Below, piece after piece: positions 25,448-38,483 of a DNA stretch of 64,000 bases. Under the pieces are notes generated by a model. The model was not told the origin of the DNA and ran no database searches. It saw only the letters and a list, made by a program, of their open reading frames with translations. Position 1 is the stretch's first letter; the number at the start of each line of letters is the position of its first letter. The position numbers and the translations under genes are program-made. Source of the stretch: Ignelater luminosus (taxonomy: Eukaryota; Arthropoda; Insecta; Coleoptera; Elateridae); NCBI GenBank assembly GCA_011009095.1, contig VTPC01090603.1, positions 33,989 through 97,988 of the forward strand. Direction: 5' to 3'.

Positions 25448-27640
25448 CTGAAATTAATGATAGTTTATCACCTGCTGTTTTTATATTGAAATTTTATTCC
25501 GGTTTAATTGTTTGGTATCAACATTAAATAATGAAAAAACTTTAGTAGTTTTGAAAGGTTTGTAACTAAATAACAAGAATGAAAAATTTTACAAAGGCGT
25601 GATCAGTTATAGTCGAACAATGTGTAATACTATTATGAACGGTTGCAGTCTTATACAGGTTCCACACACCCAACTTTCTCGCGTCATTTTTCATACCTGT
25701 GATAATATATCAGGGCAATGACGCATAATAGTGTTGACTGATGAATGACGATTCTTCTAAAATACCGACAAGTTGCCTACCTTTTTATTTATGTAAAATT
25801 ATTTGAAAGATAATATAATGTTTGTATATTAAGTTTTATCTCGAATTTTTGTCAGAATATTTTACCATTGCAAAGGCAGTATCATAGTTTTGGTTGCATT
25901 TTTCAATATCCCAGACAAAATTATAGGTCTCGTAACTAAATAGAATTTTAAAAATAAACGAATAAATCGTCAAGTGATTTTTTATCTTTAGAATTATAAA
26001 TTTTTAATTATTTAGAACAACATAATAGATGCTCGTCCCTATTTAACTTGGAAAAGCCGCTTCAGAGAAAGAAGGAATAAACGAAAAACTACCACTTTAT
26101 GCTGAAAAAACAATGTTGATTTTTCGCAGGTGGTGTCACAACACATGCCGACTCGAAAACTACAAATCCGAAGGGAATCGAGTGACGCCTTGTCTGAAAG
26201 CTCTTTTATTCTTACGATGAATGATGGTCTTAATATCTCTCTAATATTCATCTCTATTGCATTTAAACTTTTTTACTTGATATGGCGCCACTTGAAAGTC
26301 AATATTTTCTTTTCAGTATGAGGTAATATTTCCAAAGTCATGCGCCGTTTCCGAGTTACATGGACAAGTTTATAAACTCGTAAAATTCTGTCGCCGTTTC
26401 TATTTCATTCAATGAACCAAAGGCATATTGACATCTTCGATTTAGGAATAAAAAAGCTTTCAAACAAAGTGTCACGTGATCCCCTTTTTAAAATCTTTTA
26501 TTTCATCTTTATCTGAAATGCTCTTCTCAAGTTAGATTAAGGGAGGGAGTAGTTACTCTAGGGATACACGGTATAAAAGATAGTACCTAATATAGCCTGT
26601 ACAATTTAATGTGTTAGAGGTGGTAGGGACCTAAAGTTTTTATTCTTTCTTAACAATCTCGAGCTGACGTGAGTTCTTTCAAGTCTGAAATCGGATACAT
26701 GAGGCCATAGGACCCAGTAGCCAGTGTCCAAAACAGAAGAAAAATAATCTCATCTATTTTAATCAAATCTCATGCTTATTGACTTTGGGCACGCATCAAA
26801 AATGTATGGGTAACAAAGGAAACTGTTCCCTAGTAATACAAAAAAGCATCCACCGTTCAGTTGAAATGGAACTAGACATGTAGAGATGCCTTGGTATTGA
26901 GCGCGAAGACGTTATAAGCACTTAACTCTCTTTTTTGTTTTCTGGCTCGGGTTTAACTCAGAGAAAATCTAAATTTTTGCAAGATGTATTCTACTCTCTT
27001 ATTGCCCACAACCAAAGAGATTTTCCATATTTAATATCGAATCTTTTACTACAGGTCAAAGGTCATAAGTTTGTTCTGGAATGTAACTTCCAAAAGTAAT
27101 GTTTTCTCCCATGGTCAGTCACAAGAGGCTAAAACTTGCAAACACTTATTAAACACTGATTAATTTTATATCAAAGATGTTTTTCCCATAATTCTTCTAT
27201 AACCTAATAAAGTGGGCTAAGAGTTGACCAATAGATTCTTAAATATATCTGCAGAATCACATGAGAATTTGATTGCTTATATGTTTCATTCTAAATCAAA
27301 CCATTTTCATCTTATAGTAATTCCGCAGAAAGGGTATATAAGACAAGAGTCAGTACCAGACTTTAGATTTTCTTGGACAGCATTTCGCATTTGGCTTTGT
27401 TTAAACATCTCATTTAGTTTATTTTCAGTAGTCTCTCTGGTGGTGTTAAATGAATAAATATAAATCAGCATTTCTAAAAGCTCTATGTGCCTGTCTGAAC
27501 AAATCAGACACATAGGCCATGTTAAAGGCGCAAACCAAATGAACACAGCCGACTAATTCTGCTGTTTGATTCATGCTACATTCCAGTAAACACCATACGT
27601 ACATAATAAGCTTCTCCTTACTTGTACTTCTTACGCGTCT
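25448..27640. other. DNA upstream of the host exon
   Basis: The polypyrimidine/AG acceptor next to 25448 marks this as intron of the minus-strand gene, at least near the exon. The short frames at 26039-26321 and 27224-27652 overlap on both strands and lack motifs. No 5' exon could be placed. Confidence 0.4.
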
Positions 27641-27839
27641 AGGTAGATACATTGATATTAGATATTTTTTGTGTTTGTTTGTTTGGTAGGCCGCTTAAAC
27701 TCCCTTTGAGTCTCTTCGACCAAGTTGGTATGATGGAATTTGTTGCGGACGTATTTACAAACTTTCAACGTATTGTACTGCTTGATTTTGACAACCATCC
27801 TTTTCGGTGGGTGGAGTTGTGTAGCGTAGAGATGTGGTG

Positions 27840-28460
27840 ATTAGCAGCTGGGATTGCTGGCATCCTTATGGTCTTGTTGGTGGAGAACGCGAATGGTGTA
27901 GTCGATATTATAGACGGTCATGGTATACCGACTGAAATGGTATTTGTCGGTACAAAACTGACCGTGGAAGAGGAGTTGACCATGGTGCGTCGTAGTTATT
28001 GGTGGACGGAAATTGGGATATAAGAATGGCTTTTAGAGTTACAACCTCACACGCACTCGCTGTGGAGTTGAAGTTCGGTAACGGCGGGTAAAAGTAAAAG
28101 ATGTCTGTAGCTGAAGAGGATTTTGAGGTCACGATCCTATTGACTTCGCATCCTGGGAAATGTTCAGAAGGACAAGGAAGAGAAGTATACAACCGTCGTC
28201 TATGGCACCACCCCTTCCCAGGACAAGGGTGATTGGAAGGCGGCGTAATAAAGAGAGGACTTGCTGTACCCGGATGCCTACACTGCTCTAATATATGTAG
28301 GGTGATCTCCCGGGGCTGACAGCGGGAGGGAGCCGCACCGGTAGACGACAGAGAGACCATATCTAACTGTATTGATGACAATAACAATAATCGAGAAAGT
28401 CTTCTTAATAATATCTTGAACAAATTCAATTCTTCAGCGATTGGTATGTGATAAATCAAA
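27840..28460. other. Less AT-rich patch with a 183-codon open frame, unassigned
   Basis: A minus-strand frame runs from 28459 to 27908 without a stop, in DNA clearly richer in G+C than its surroundings. Its translation is Pro/Ser-rich with several Cys and no recognisable domain. The plus strand in another frame also reads sensibly for about 50 codons from 27870 before stops set in. Either strand could be a decayed transposon or host gene; neither is established. Confidence 0.25.
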
Positions 28461-29135
28461 AAGAGTCAATACTAATAACATTATTGTCTCATAATGATTT
28501 GGTTGAAACCGAAACGGTTGAGGTGCGTTCTTTAGATAAATCGTAATGCGAACTACATCGACATGTCACATTTTTGTTCCATCGGGTTTCAATACACGTA
28601 GAATGAATATAACTATCTTTGTTCAGTTCAATTAATTAAATGGCGTTAATAAGCGCTAAATGTCATTTGAAATATTATAACCTAAAACTCTACAGAGAAC
28701 GTCCGCATGACGTCTCTTTTTTACTCATTACAAACTATATTTTTCATCCTCTATTAATCTTTACGTTATTCTAATTTATTAATACAAATCTCCAATTAAT
28801 AAAGATAAAAAGTACGGTATATAATGGATAAGAAAGAGACAGATTGTTGTACCCCCAAGCTGCGCGTCGCATCGTCTAGAATATGTAGGTTATAAAATTA
28901 TGATAGTGTTGGCAGAACGTGTTTGTTTATTTACATTCCAAATGCTCGGAGAATCAATAAAGCATTGCCTCAGTGCTCGAAGCGTCAAATCCGAACTAGC
29001 TCTGGCAAACAAACACGTCAAAACGTGCGTTTATCAATACTCCACCATACTGATTTACGTCATCCTTAAATGCCTAATGTTTACTTATAAACTAATGGCT
29101 TAGAAATGCAGCGACAATTCTTTACGCTACCAATA

Positions 29136-29329
29136 CAGTGAAGAAGCAGCTAACTTCAAGTCGTAATCGTAATGGAACAAGTATATGTCTGTGCACTAAC
29201 AGGCAATGGAATTATTGAATCTGTAGTATTATGCTGTGCTCTGATATCTGTGACTTGTTTTTATCTGTCTAAAAAAATGTGTAGATGTTCCATCACGGTT
29301 AAGACTTGAAGTTAGCTGCTTCTTCACTG
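29136..29329. mobile_element. TA-flanked MITE, 194 bp
   Basis: The ends CAGTGAAGAAGCAGCTAACT... at 29136-29162 are exactly repeated, inverted, at 29303-29329. TA sits outside each end (29134-29135 and 29330-29331). A CAGTG-type end and TA duplication are typical of Tc1/mariner-derived MITEs. The near-perfect arms suggest it is young compared with other elements here. No coding capacity. Confidence 0.85.
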
Positions 29330-29331
29330 TA

Positions 29332-32250
29332 TTAAATCGGAGCAATACCAAGCGACTCGTTTACATTGAGCGAAAGATTTCCAGAAAAATTTCACATCCC
29401 AAGAACAAGATACGGGCCCCAAAAAGAGAACCTGTCCGAGGAAAAGAGCACGTCTAATTATCTTAGACATATTCCAGATTTTAGTACCTTTACAATAATC
29501 GCTTGTTGAATCAATCCATAACTTTTGGCTTCTCGACGTGATCTCATAGTTCTGCAAAGCAAGTACTTAAAAACATATTGACGTCAAGTCACACGATTAG
29601 ACTTGATCCCCTTGGTCAGTACCTAGTCCACGATCTGATTTGATTCAGCTACCTTTTTCAAAGACATCTGGAACCCTTTTAGGAATCGCGATCCCCTGAT
29701 TCGGAAAAGCTGGTATAAGTATATTATGTAATCTTTGTTCATGTTATTGTTTTAGACACATCTCAAAACATCGCATTAGAAAAAAACAGATAGATTCACA
29801 TAAGTTTTGGGTCCCGTCAGCCAGAATTCCTATTAATGAAAAATGGATCCTGATAGTTTAGTTTACTTTTAAATGTAATTATAAAGTCTACCTTACAAAC
29901 CAAATTTTTGCCCTAAACTGTAATGTAAGTTGACTTTAATTACATAATTGAATATTTATTAAAGATCATGTGTGCAAAGAAATGAAAATTGCAGCATACC
30001 ACATTTTATGTCTTGCAATTATAATATTATTGTATGAGTAACTGTAAAATGGCAAATTAATTATTTTCAGGTAATGATAATAATCTTTCCAAGAAAAATT
30101 TGATACTTAAGCTGCTTTTCTGAATTAATAAATTAATGTTCAACCCTTCAAAGTCTTTTTTTATGAATAGGGGGAATTAATCTGATTTCTTTTCATTACA
30201 TCCAAACTGATATACGTTCGGGTATTCAACTTGAAATGTTTATGAAAAATGTAAAGATTTTCAGATAATGATCAGACATTTAAAGTAAAGTGGTTTTCAT
30301 CAGAAAAAGAATCTATAGACCTTTCGTTACAGATGATTCTGTAAAGTGCTCTCTCTTATCCAAATGGACCTCATATTTGAAAAATTGCAATTCCTCAGGC
30401 AAATAATACTCTCGCGTTCATTTATTCAAAATGTGGACTTCGATAAAAAACGACCTATTTAACAGGGGGGTTTAAAACAAACAATGGAATGTTATTCGAT
30501 CCCGTATCTTATAGACTCATCTCGCTTTAATATGTATGTAACTCGACGACAAGACGACTACAATCCCAACCAATCATTTAAATAAGGTCATAAACACAAC
30601 TGCGGTTGAGATTGTTTACGTACAACAAATAGATAGAGCCGAAGTGGACACAAAACATAAACTAGTGTCAATTGGTTCTTATGACCATATGGCTTGATTA
30701 CTTTAAACTACATTAATATTAAATGCAGCTGGGTAGCTGGGTTTTGTTCCCATAACTTCTGGGTTTCTTCATTGCATGTGTATTACGCATGCCGTGCGTG
30801 TTCTACGTTATTAGGCAAATATCAAAAGGTCTATTGTATAAATGCATGAATAGCTGAAAATATAGAAAACGGCAAGTTGGGCTACAAAAAGTTCGATTTC
30901 TGCTCGCTGGCTGTAAAATTCATTTTAAAAGCACAAATTCTCACGTTAATAAAACAGACCTAACTATAGTAAGTACTATTAACTGCGATCCAGTTATCTA
31001 TTTAATAAAATGATCAAGTGAGTTGACGCCACCTTCATTCATTATAAAAATAAGGTAATCTTAGAATCTGCCGAGTCGGGAAGATTTAAAACACTATAAA
31101 TTTGAGACCCCATTATAAAATTCGAGTTTTATACAAAATGCTCGTAATATGCTATCAAATTCTTTTTCTATATGATATGGGACTCGCGATTAAAGTCATG
31201 ATTAAAATTCTACTTCAACTCATAACAAAATGCCTATTATGGGATTCATTTTATTAACATAATTTATGAAAATGAGCATAATTTTCTGACGTAGAGTATG
31301 TTCATTATCGTTTAAAAAGGAGAGCCACTGATACCTTGCCCCGTTAAGCTTAAAGAACACGAAAAATTTGATTTGCGAATTTAATTCAGAAATAGTCCTC
31401 TAATAAATTTTGTTGTTTGATATTATTCGCAACATTATCTTCTAGAGCCAAGACTATAGTACACGAAAACAACAGACGACTTTCAGTTTTACAGAGAGAG
31501 CACTGTTCAGTATGTCAATTCAACATTAACTATTGAAATATTTTGATTATTAGAATCAAATTCGATATTTAATTGTTCTAGGTATCCCTAAAGAAGAAAA
31601 ATCACTGCTAGCAAAAAAAGACTGTAAGGGCTCAAAGAAATACAACTGACCTAAGGCAAGCCCTATCTCAAAATTCTGGTTACCTCAAAAAGTTCAATTG
31701 ACCCAAAAAGTTTAGCTCTAAAAATTCAACCAGATCGACAAACGCAATCGGCCCGAGAAGTCCAGTATAACCCTGAAACGCTGTAGAAGTATTTCGACAG
31801 TTAGACTATATCAATATATTCACTGGTTTTTGATCAATAGGCTTTGATTCTACCTCTGTAAAATGAGTTTAATGAAATTTCTAATTAGAGAGAGCATCAT
31901 TGAGATCCTTTTTGAAAAAAAAACGTAACTAGAGGAACTTTGGACATGGGATGAATATTCAAAACGATCAGAAGAACAACGAAAAAAGTTTTCTGTAAAG
32001 CCGTCCTTCGTGTTTTTAAATGTTTATTCAATTTTGAAAAAAAGCTTTTGTATAAGCTCCAAAGTTCCATAACAAGGGTATTTTCCAAAAGTGTCTCGTC
32101 TCCAAGAAAATGGTGTTCTTACTGATAGTAGATTCTGACGCATGCAAAATACTTGAGCTGTAAATTTCCATCCTTCAAATATTTACCACATTTCCGAGAA
32201 AGATCTCACTTTCATTCGAAGAAAGTCCAGATCTAACAGAAACTAGGTAT
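29332..32250. other. AT-rich non-coding DNA
   Basis: No supported gene, repeat or element. Short frames near 31897-32088 are composition artefacts as far as I can see. Confidence 0.5.
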
Positions 32251-32253
32251 CCT

Positions 32254-33376
32254 TTGAGATCAGCTTTAGTAAACAAAATGTCCATGCCCATTGAAGAGTT
32301 TGATAACATAATTCTTGACTATGAAACTTATTTTTATCTTAATAAAATGTCAGATGACATAGCCTTAGTGGTCACCGGGAAGACCGAGGATATACTGAAG
32401 GGTCGGGCGAATATAGACATGCAGCGGATAAGCTCCTAGATGAAACCAAAGCATCTCAGATTAGCTCCGAAAGAGACAGGGGCCATTATGTTAAAATGGA
32501 GAAAAAACCAGGACTATAAGGTTCACAGTGGAAGAAAGGAAAATAGTGCACAAGGATAGTGTAAAGTACCTGGGCATAACCTTAGACAAGGCCTTATGTT
32601 TTAATAAGCACATAGTGACAATTGAGGAAAAAACGATACAGTTAACAATAGCGCTTAATAGATTAATGCCACACCACGAAGGCCCAAAAGCAAGCCGAAA
32701 ACGGGTCTTGGTATCCGTGGCCCACTCCGCAATATCATACGGCCAAGTACTACATATACAGCTCTACAGAAACAAATTTTTAAAAGTCCACAGACCACTC
32801 GCCATCAGGGTTTCCGGTGCTTATCACACAATATCGGCAGATGCAGTAATGGTATTAGCGAGGATTATTCCCATAGACCAACCAGTCAGGGAATGAAAGC
32901 GGCTATATAGAGCAAGTGAGGAGCAGAGAAACCCTAAAAGAGAAAGGAAAAAAACTATAAAGGAGTGGCAACAAAAATGGGCGCAAGGAGGAAAAGGGTC
33001 ATGGACCAGTAAGCAGATTCCCAACCGCACTGGGTGGGTAAACAGGAAGCATGGGGAAATGAACCGCCATATTACGCAGGCGTTTAGCGGGCACGGTATT
33101 TTCACTACATATTTACACGCAATCAAAAAGGCGACTAGTGACAATTGCCCATATTGCGGGAAAACAGATGACGCGGAACACGCGATATTTGTGTGTGAAC
33201 AATTCTCTGAAAGACGAGCAACGGCACGAGGTGAACTCACAGTGGATAACATGGTGGAGCGAATGCTAGCAAGCAGCAAGGAGTGCAGTCGCATAACCAA
33301 AGTAATAGAGGCAATAATGAAAACAAGGGAACAAGACGAGAAAAATAGACAAAAAACCGCAGCAGAACAGGAGTGA
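32254..33376 (+). pseudogene. Reverse transcriptase C-terminal part, non-LTR, inactivated
   Basis: The first segment (32254-32439) contains MSDDIALVVTGKTE, matching the YADDIALVV catalytic box of R1/LOA-type RTs (Tyr-Ala replaced by Met-Ser), and ends at a stop in ...QRISS. After a frameshift, the frame at 32528-32896 carries VKYLGITLDKAL and RVSGAYHTISADAVMVLA, typical of the RT thumb region. It is broken by a TGA at 32894-32896, then continues in the same frame. From 33059 it contains CPYCGKTDDAEHAIFVC, the CCHC-like motif at the C-terminus of these proteins, and terminates at 33376. With two stops and one frameshift it cannot make a functional protein. Antisense open frames across it are shadows. 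Confidence 0.8.
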
Positions 33377-33567
33377 TGAAAAAGGGCACGGTTCCGGGCA
33401 GATATGGGAAGAGGGTAGAAGTTTTAGTAGGTAGGTCTTCCCATGACCGAAGGAGTTCCACACTACCCCGCCGCTCGACCAGAGAGCAACAGTGGGGTAT
33501 GCATGAGCATTTCTCCTTCCCGCAAAAAATAGGTATGTCAAGAAAGAATGATCCAATACAAAAATAA
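32254..33567 (+). mobile_element. 5'-truncated non-LTR retrotransposon (R1/LOA-like)
   Basis: This is the 3' part of a LINE: the end of the reverse transcriptase, the C-terminal domain and a 3' UTR. The RT finger and palm regions upstream of the catalytic Asp-Asp box are missing, as expected from 5' truncation during target-primed reverse transcription. The element seems to end in a short A/C-rich tail (AATAACAACAAC) near 33567. The 5' boundary is approximate and no target duplication was identified. Confidence 0.8.
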
Positions 33568-33599
33568 CAACAACTTTTTCATAGTCTAAAACTGATCTT

Positions 33600-35190
33600 G
33601 TAGGCTGTTATTTATCGGTATAATTTGTCTACTTTTTTAACCAGCACGGACAAGCTGTTACTGTTAAGAGACGCTTTCAGCAATTTCGCTGATTTCAACA
33701 GAAGAATCTGGTTTCCGCAGCACGGAACTACCAGTCACAGTTCAAATATGTCGGTCAGAGCTTTATTTCCAGAAGAGTGATTTCGAGACAAGACGATATT
33801 AACTGGTCATCTAAGAGTTGTGATTTGACCATGTTTGAGGTTTTTTTAACTTTTTTCCGAAATTTGGCAAGTTTTTAATCAAGTCAAAGGCGTCAGTATA
33901 TTTTGGCAAAGCTCGTTTTAAATAAAAGGTTCGTCTCATGCAAGAGATATTTCAGGTAACAATTTAGTAAATAACTTTCACTCCGCAAAATCTAAAAATC
34001 GCTATTACTCGACAAGAATCAATAAATGAGACATTTCCCAAAAATGCTAAGTTTACACAACTTGATCTAGACCACGCTCAAGAGTGTATCGCTGATATAT
34101 ACAAAAACGCGGACGGTATTGTGGACATGACCCAAGGCATAAGAACATTATAGTAAGCTTCTTTCGTCACAAGCTCCATTAGTCTTCATTAATATCGCTA
34201 CTGAAGGCAGACTCGCAAAAATATCAGGAGCGCTACTAAAAGCCAAGCAATGTGGTGAAGATGTGATGCACGAGTCCGTAGGCTAAAGACTTGTTTTGGA
34301 TTCCAACACGAAAAACCAAGTACCGTACATCGACTCCCAAGAAAAAAGCTCTGACATCAAATATACAAAGAGAAACACTTACAGGACTTCAATGGGATAA
34401 AGAAATCTGACAGGAACTTTTTATACTGTTTATTTGTTGCATACGATGCAGCGAGAAGAAAAATCTAAGTCCTTTCTTATCCTGGATGGCATAGTTGTCA
34501 ATACTATAGAAAAGTTAGAAACTACAAAAACTTCTGATAACTTTGCAAAGTTCTTCATCAGACGAGTTCACGAGGTTCACATAACTTTTTATCAATATCG
34601 AGGTCTCTTTGTGATGGGAAGTATCCGATCAACGAAGAGATATGTACTATTCGAGTATGTCGTTATCCAAAGATTGGAGAAGACAGTGAACAAGACAGAT
34701 CTTGCAAGATCTTGATCAGGAAAGGTTCGTACCCCAGAATGTACTGGTTAAATGTTTAGAAATATTTAGATTATCTTTCTATATGAAAAGGTAAGGAAAA
34801 TGTGGATGACCCCAGCTTTCACTGAGCCAAGTTAGAAGAAGCAAAAGCTCCAGCAGCTAGTTCTAGCAACTGCACCACTTAGAAAAATCGTCGCGACGTC
34901 ACAGATTTTCTCCAAACTCCGAACCTTTGTTTCTTAAAACAACTATTTTGTTTTCTTCTAGACAAAACAATCCCAAAGAATCCTTCAAATAAAAATTAAA
35001 AAAATAACCAAACAATAAAAAAAATAATAAGAACGAATAAAAAATAATAAGAACAAATAGAAAAGAATGACAACAAATAAAAATAATAGAAAGCAAAAAT
35101 AAGAAGAAATCTTTAGAAATTCTTTTGTTTTTATATAAAAGTGGTATTTGGCCGAAATAACTTTTTTCCTGTATGTATCAAGGTGTACCA
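33600..35190. other. Unassigned DNA, possible gag-like relic
   Basis: A 93-codon plus-strand frame at 34434-34715 contains EEKSKSFLILDGIVVNTIEK. Its spacing of charged and hydrophobic residues vaguely recalls the capsid region of gypsy-type gag proteins. The match is too weak to call. From about 34980 to 35100 the DNA becomes A-rich simple sequence (AATAATAAGAAC-like), and the Phe-rich minus-strand frames there are artefacts. Confidence 0.25.
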
Positions 35191-35192
35191 TG

Positions 35193-37514
35193 CCCGAGTC
35201 GAAATTTAAGTTCTACAGAAGTTCTGATAGGTGCTGTTTAGAATCTAAATATGTACTTTTATGTCCTTAAGTGCTGTTTAGGATCTTACATGCTCTAACA
35301 ATTTTCAACATTAAGCTCTAGTCAGAACCTGGAGAGCCTAACATGTTCTCATTAGATACTATTAGGTGCTACGAAATTTTATATTGAAAAGCGTAAATAA
35401 TTTTTATTTTTCTCGAGGCTCTTCTAAGGACCTATTATGCTCTATTATACTCTTCGTAAAACCTAACAAGTACTTTTAGAGTACATTGAATAAAAAATAA
35501 CTTTTATTTTCTTTTACAAAACTTAGAAAAATTTCGGCATCATGCAGGACTTAGAAAAATTTAAGTAACATGCGGGACTTAGAAAAAAATTATAAAGTGA
35601 ATTATGAGACTTAGAAATGTTTTCTAAAAATTTATTAAAATAAAAATTATATTATTTATTTTATTCAAGTTGTTGTTGATTGACAGGTACGCCAATGTAC
35701 ATTATTATTTATTAATATATTTTTGCAAATTAATTCAATCTTGTTTTCGATAATTTCTAACTTTTAATACAGCTTGATTGTCGTGTCAGATCGTTTCTTG
35801 CTCGACCCATTACTTTCACACTTCGGCTCTAGCGCAAGCGTAGACCGAGCAGCTTTACGTAGCAGGAACAAGAAAAGAACAACGTGCACGTGGTTGTGTT
35901 GATTTTTTGCGTGTTATTTTAAAGTTTTTATAGTGTTCAATGTGGTACTACTTTTCTCGTTAGAGGTAAGTAAATACATATGCATACATTTATAAAATCT
36001 CAAGGTGTTGACAGTACATGCCGACGATCTGTTAAATTTAACGTGAAAACAAAAAGATAGTCACTAATATGGCGGCTTGGCGATCGATATCTCAGGTACA
36101 TATACCTTATCTCATTTCTATAATTCCAATCCATTTCAAATGTTTAGAGTTTTAGTTGCATGCACTGTTATACCCCAAATTTATTTACATATGTTAGTGT
36201 CACTATTCCTAGTTACACATTTCTCACTAGAAAATCTGCTGTCAAACGAATGTCATATGTCGAAATAGGGTTAAAATGCAGTAAATCCGTTTTTATGTGC
36301 AAATCAGTTTGATTACAATTAATATTGAAGTAATAAACACAATAAATAAATTTTTATTCCAAATAATAAACAAACAACAAAAGGTGACTTAACGAAATGC
36401 AAACATTTACCTTTTCTTCATGACAATCTAACCTCTGATTTTAAATAAAAACAAATAACAATATTGCCAACATTTCTCAATGAAGAATTCTAGTGTTTCA
36501 AAGGTTTTGTTATCAACACAATAACAATTTAACAGGAATTATAGAAATGAGATAAACTATAGGTTTTGTTTCTTTATTATAAATATTGTGTTTGTTTAGG
36601 TTCACGTATTATCATAAATATTGTAAAATTGAGAAATGATGTCATCACAATATTGTATTTCTACTAGGGTGTTAAATAATAAATTTTTTTTACAGAAGGA
36701 AATTTCACCTGGATGCAAATTTTATATGGATGAATCTAATATAGCAGTAACTAATTTAACAGCCAGACAACCTCAGACTTCGACTGATTCATCATCTAAA
36801 TACTACTAAGAAACGTTGATTGAAATATTTTTTTTACGCAGTCAAATATATTAATGGTTAATTTTTAATTTAAGGTTGGGTAAATCAGACTGCTGGAAAA
36901 ATCATCTCTAAGAAAGATTTCACGCTATTTGTTAATAAATGTACAAGTAACAAAAGAAATTATGGGAAAAAAATTAAACACCTAATAGATCATTTAAAAA
37001 CACTTTAAACTTTTTTCTGTTTTAGTAGTATCTTTATTGCACTTGTACAATTTAAAAAGATAAATAAAACTTGAGTTATAATAATAATTGTAGTAATAAT
37101 CATTTATAAATTTTTTTATCTATACCAAGAAAAAAATAATTTAAAAATTACAAAACTAAATTAAAAATTACAATAATTTAAAATTAAAATTTCGTTTCGA
37201 TTTTTTTTTCTTTTTTCCGCTTCCTTCTTCCAATCAATGTAAAATATTTATTTTAACTATACAAAATTAAGTACTAAGTAAGATTTTAATAGGTTCTAAA
37301 ATAGAGTCTAAGTAAGCTCTATGAGGTACTGCGAGAGTTTTTAACGAGAACCTAAATAAGTACTAATAAGTGCTGAAACTGGAAAAAAGCAAAACTTGCC
37401 AGATCCTAAATAGAACATAATTTCTATGTTATTTAGGATCTAAGTATGTACTTTTATGCACTGCAGCGAATATATCTTAGCAGAGCCTAACGAAGACTTA
37501 AATTTCGACTCGGG
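35193..37514. mobile_element. 2.3-kb inverted-repeat DNA element
   Basis: Nineteen identical bases, CCCGAGTCGAAATTTAAGT, at 35193-35211 are exactly inverted at 37496-37514. A second, directly repeated motif (AGRATCTAARTATGTACTTTTATG) occurs inside both ends, near 35244 and 37433. CTAA/TAGG-type words recur in both subterminal regions. No transposase is present. The interior contains a G+C-richer leader-like segment (35780-35965) ending in GAG/GTAAGT, and an acceptor plus short frame at 36696. The target duplication is unclear, so the superfamily cannot be assigned. Confidence 0.65.
36696..36809 (+). CDS. Possible terminal exon inside the 2.3-kb element (37 codons)
   Basis: A pyrimidine-rich tract ending TTTTTTTTACAG precedes this segment. 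It reads openly from AAG at 36696 to TAA at 36807-36809 (KEISPGCKFYMDES... ending SSSKYY). A strong donor, GAG/GTAAGT, lies upstream at 35965/35966 in the same element. Together they would allow a two-exon transcript with a roughly 730-bp intron. The peptide has no recognisable domain and no start codon is fixed in the upstream segment. It could be the remnant of a transposase or captured host exon, or chance. Confidence 0.25.
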   Translation, partial: KEISPGCKFYMDESNIAVTNLTARQPQTSTDSSSKYY

Positions 37515-38480
37515 TGAGTGCAATTATAGTACCAGTACTGAATAATACCTTTGGGAAAGAAGTAAATATTACGCCGATTTATAGTATAAATTGCAACGAG
37601 ACCAGTTGGTATTCTTTATTAAGCTTACAAATAAAACCTCGAGGAAATTTCTAACTACTATGAAAATATAGTCTGTATTTTCAGACAAAAATAAAGCTTG
37701 AAATAATATCAAGAAAATGTTTCGTGGGATAAAGTAAATAAATACAAAAATATCAAAAAAAACGCAATAAACTGAACAATGTCTGCCACTAAACCAAAGG
37801 TTTGTTTTTATTCAGTAAGTAATAATAACTACTAATCCAGATTCGAATCATCCAATATTGCTCTCCATTTTAGAACTAATTACCATTTTTAAAGGGTAAA
37901 AACCAAAATAAAAACAGCCCCACATTAAAAAATTACGATTGCTAATGCATCTCGTTAAAACATTAGTGAAAAATAAACAAGTTCCGTACTAGATTTTATC
38001 ACAAAAATGTTAAAGTGCAAGCGAGAAATTGTAATAATTCCTTGTAAAACATCCTCGACAACAAACTGAAAACGTTTTGTATTATTTAACACTTTTTCAA
38101 GCAGCATTACATAACCAAAATCTAAATTAGTTTTGTTCCCTTTCGAGCCTTCTTTTCTGCTATTGACAAACGCATCAAGTGAAATCTTTCTAGTTGTGTT
38201 TTATTATTATATAGTTCGTAAGTATCTCTATTGAATTCCAAGAAGAATGAACTTTTAAGTTACGTCTGTACAATAAAACGAAACGATAATGATCTAAATA
38301 TTTAAAACATGTAAAACATTTAAAAGATATAAGAGAGTTCAGGTTCGTTATTCATTTCGTTCAGTGAACTTTTTCCTCAGCGTGTGTTGATGGTAGTGAT
38401 ATGTCGTTACTGCGTTAATTGGACGTCTTATTTTTTTGTAATGCCGCGTGCTGATCTCTCCAGATTAATTTTAAATTGAC
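37515..38480. other. AT-rich non-coding DNA
   Basis: Nothing supported between the right end of the 2.3-kb element and the promoter-like segment at 38484. Confidence 0.5.
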
Positions 38481-38483
38481 GAA

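Noticed and set aside
32824..33556. Several minus-strand frames of 74-158 codons
   Set aside because: They are antisense shadows of the non-LTR reverse transcriptase on the plus strand.
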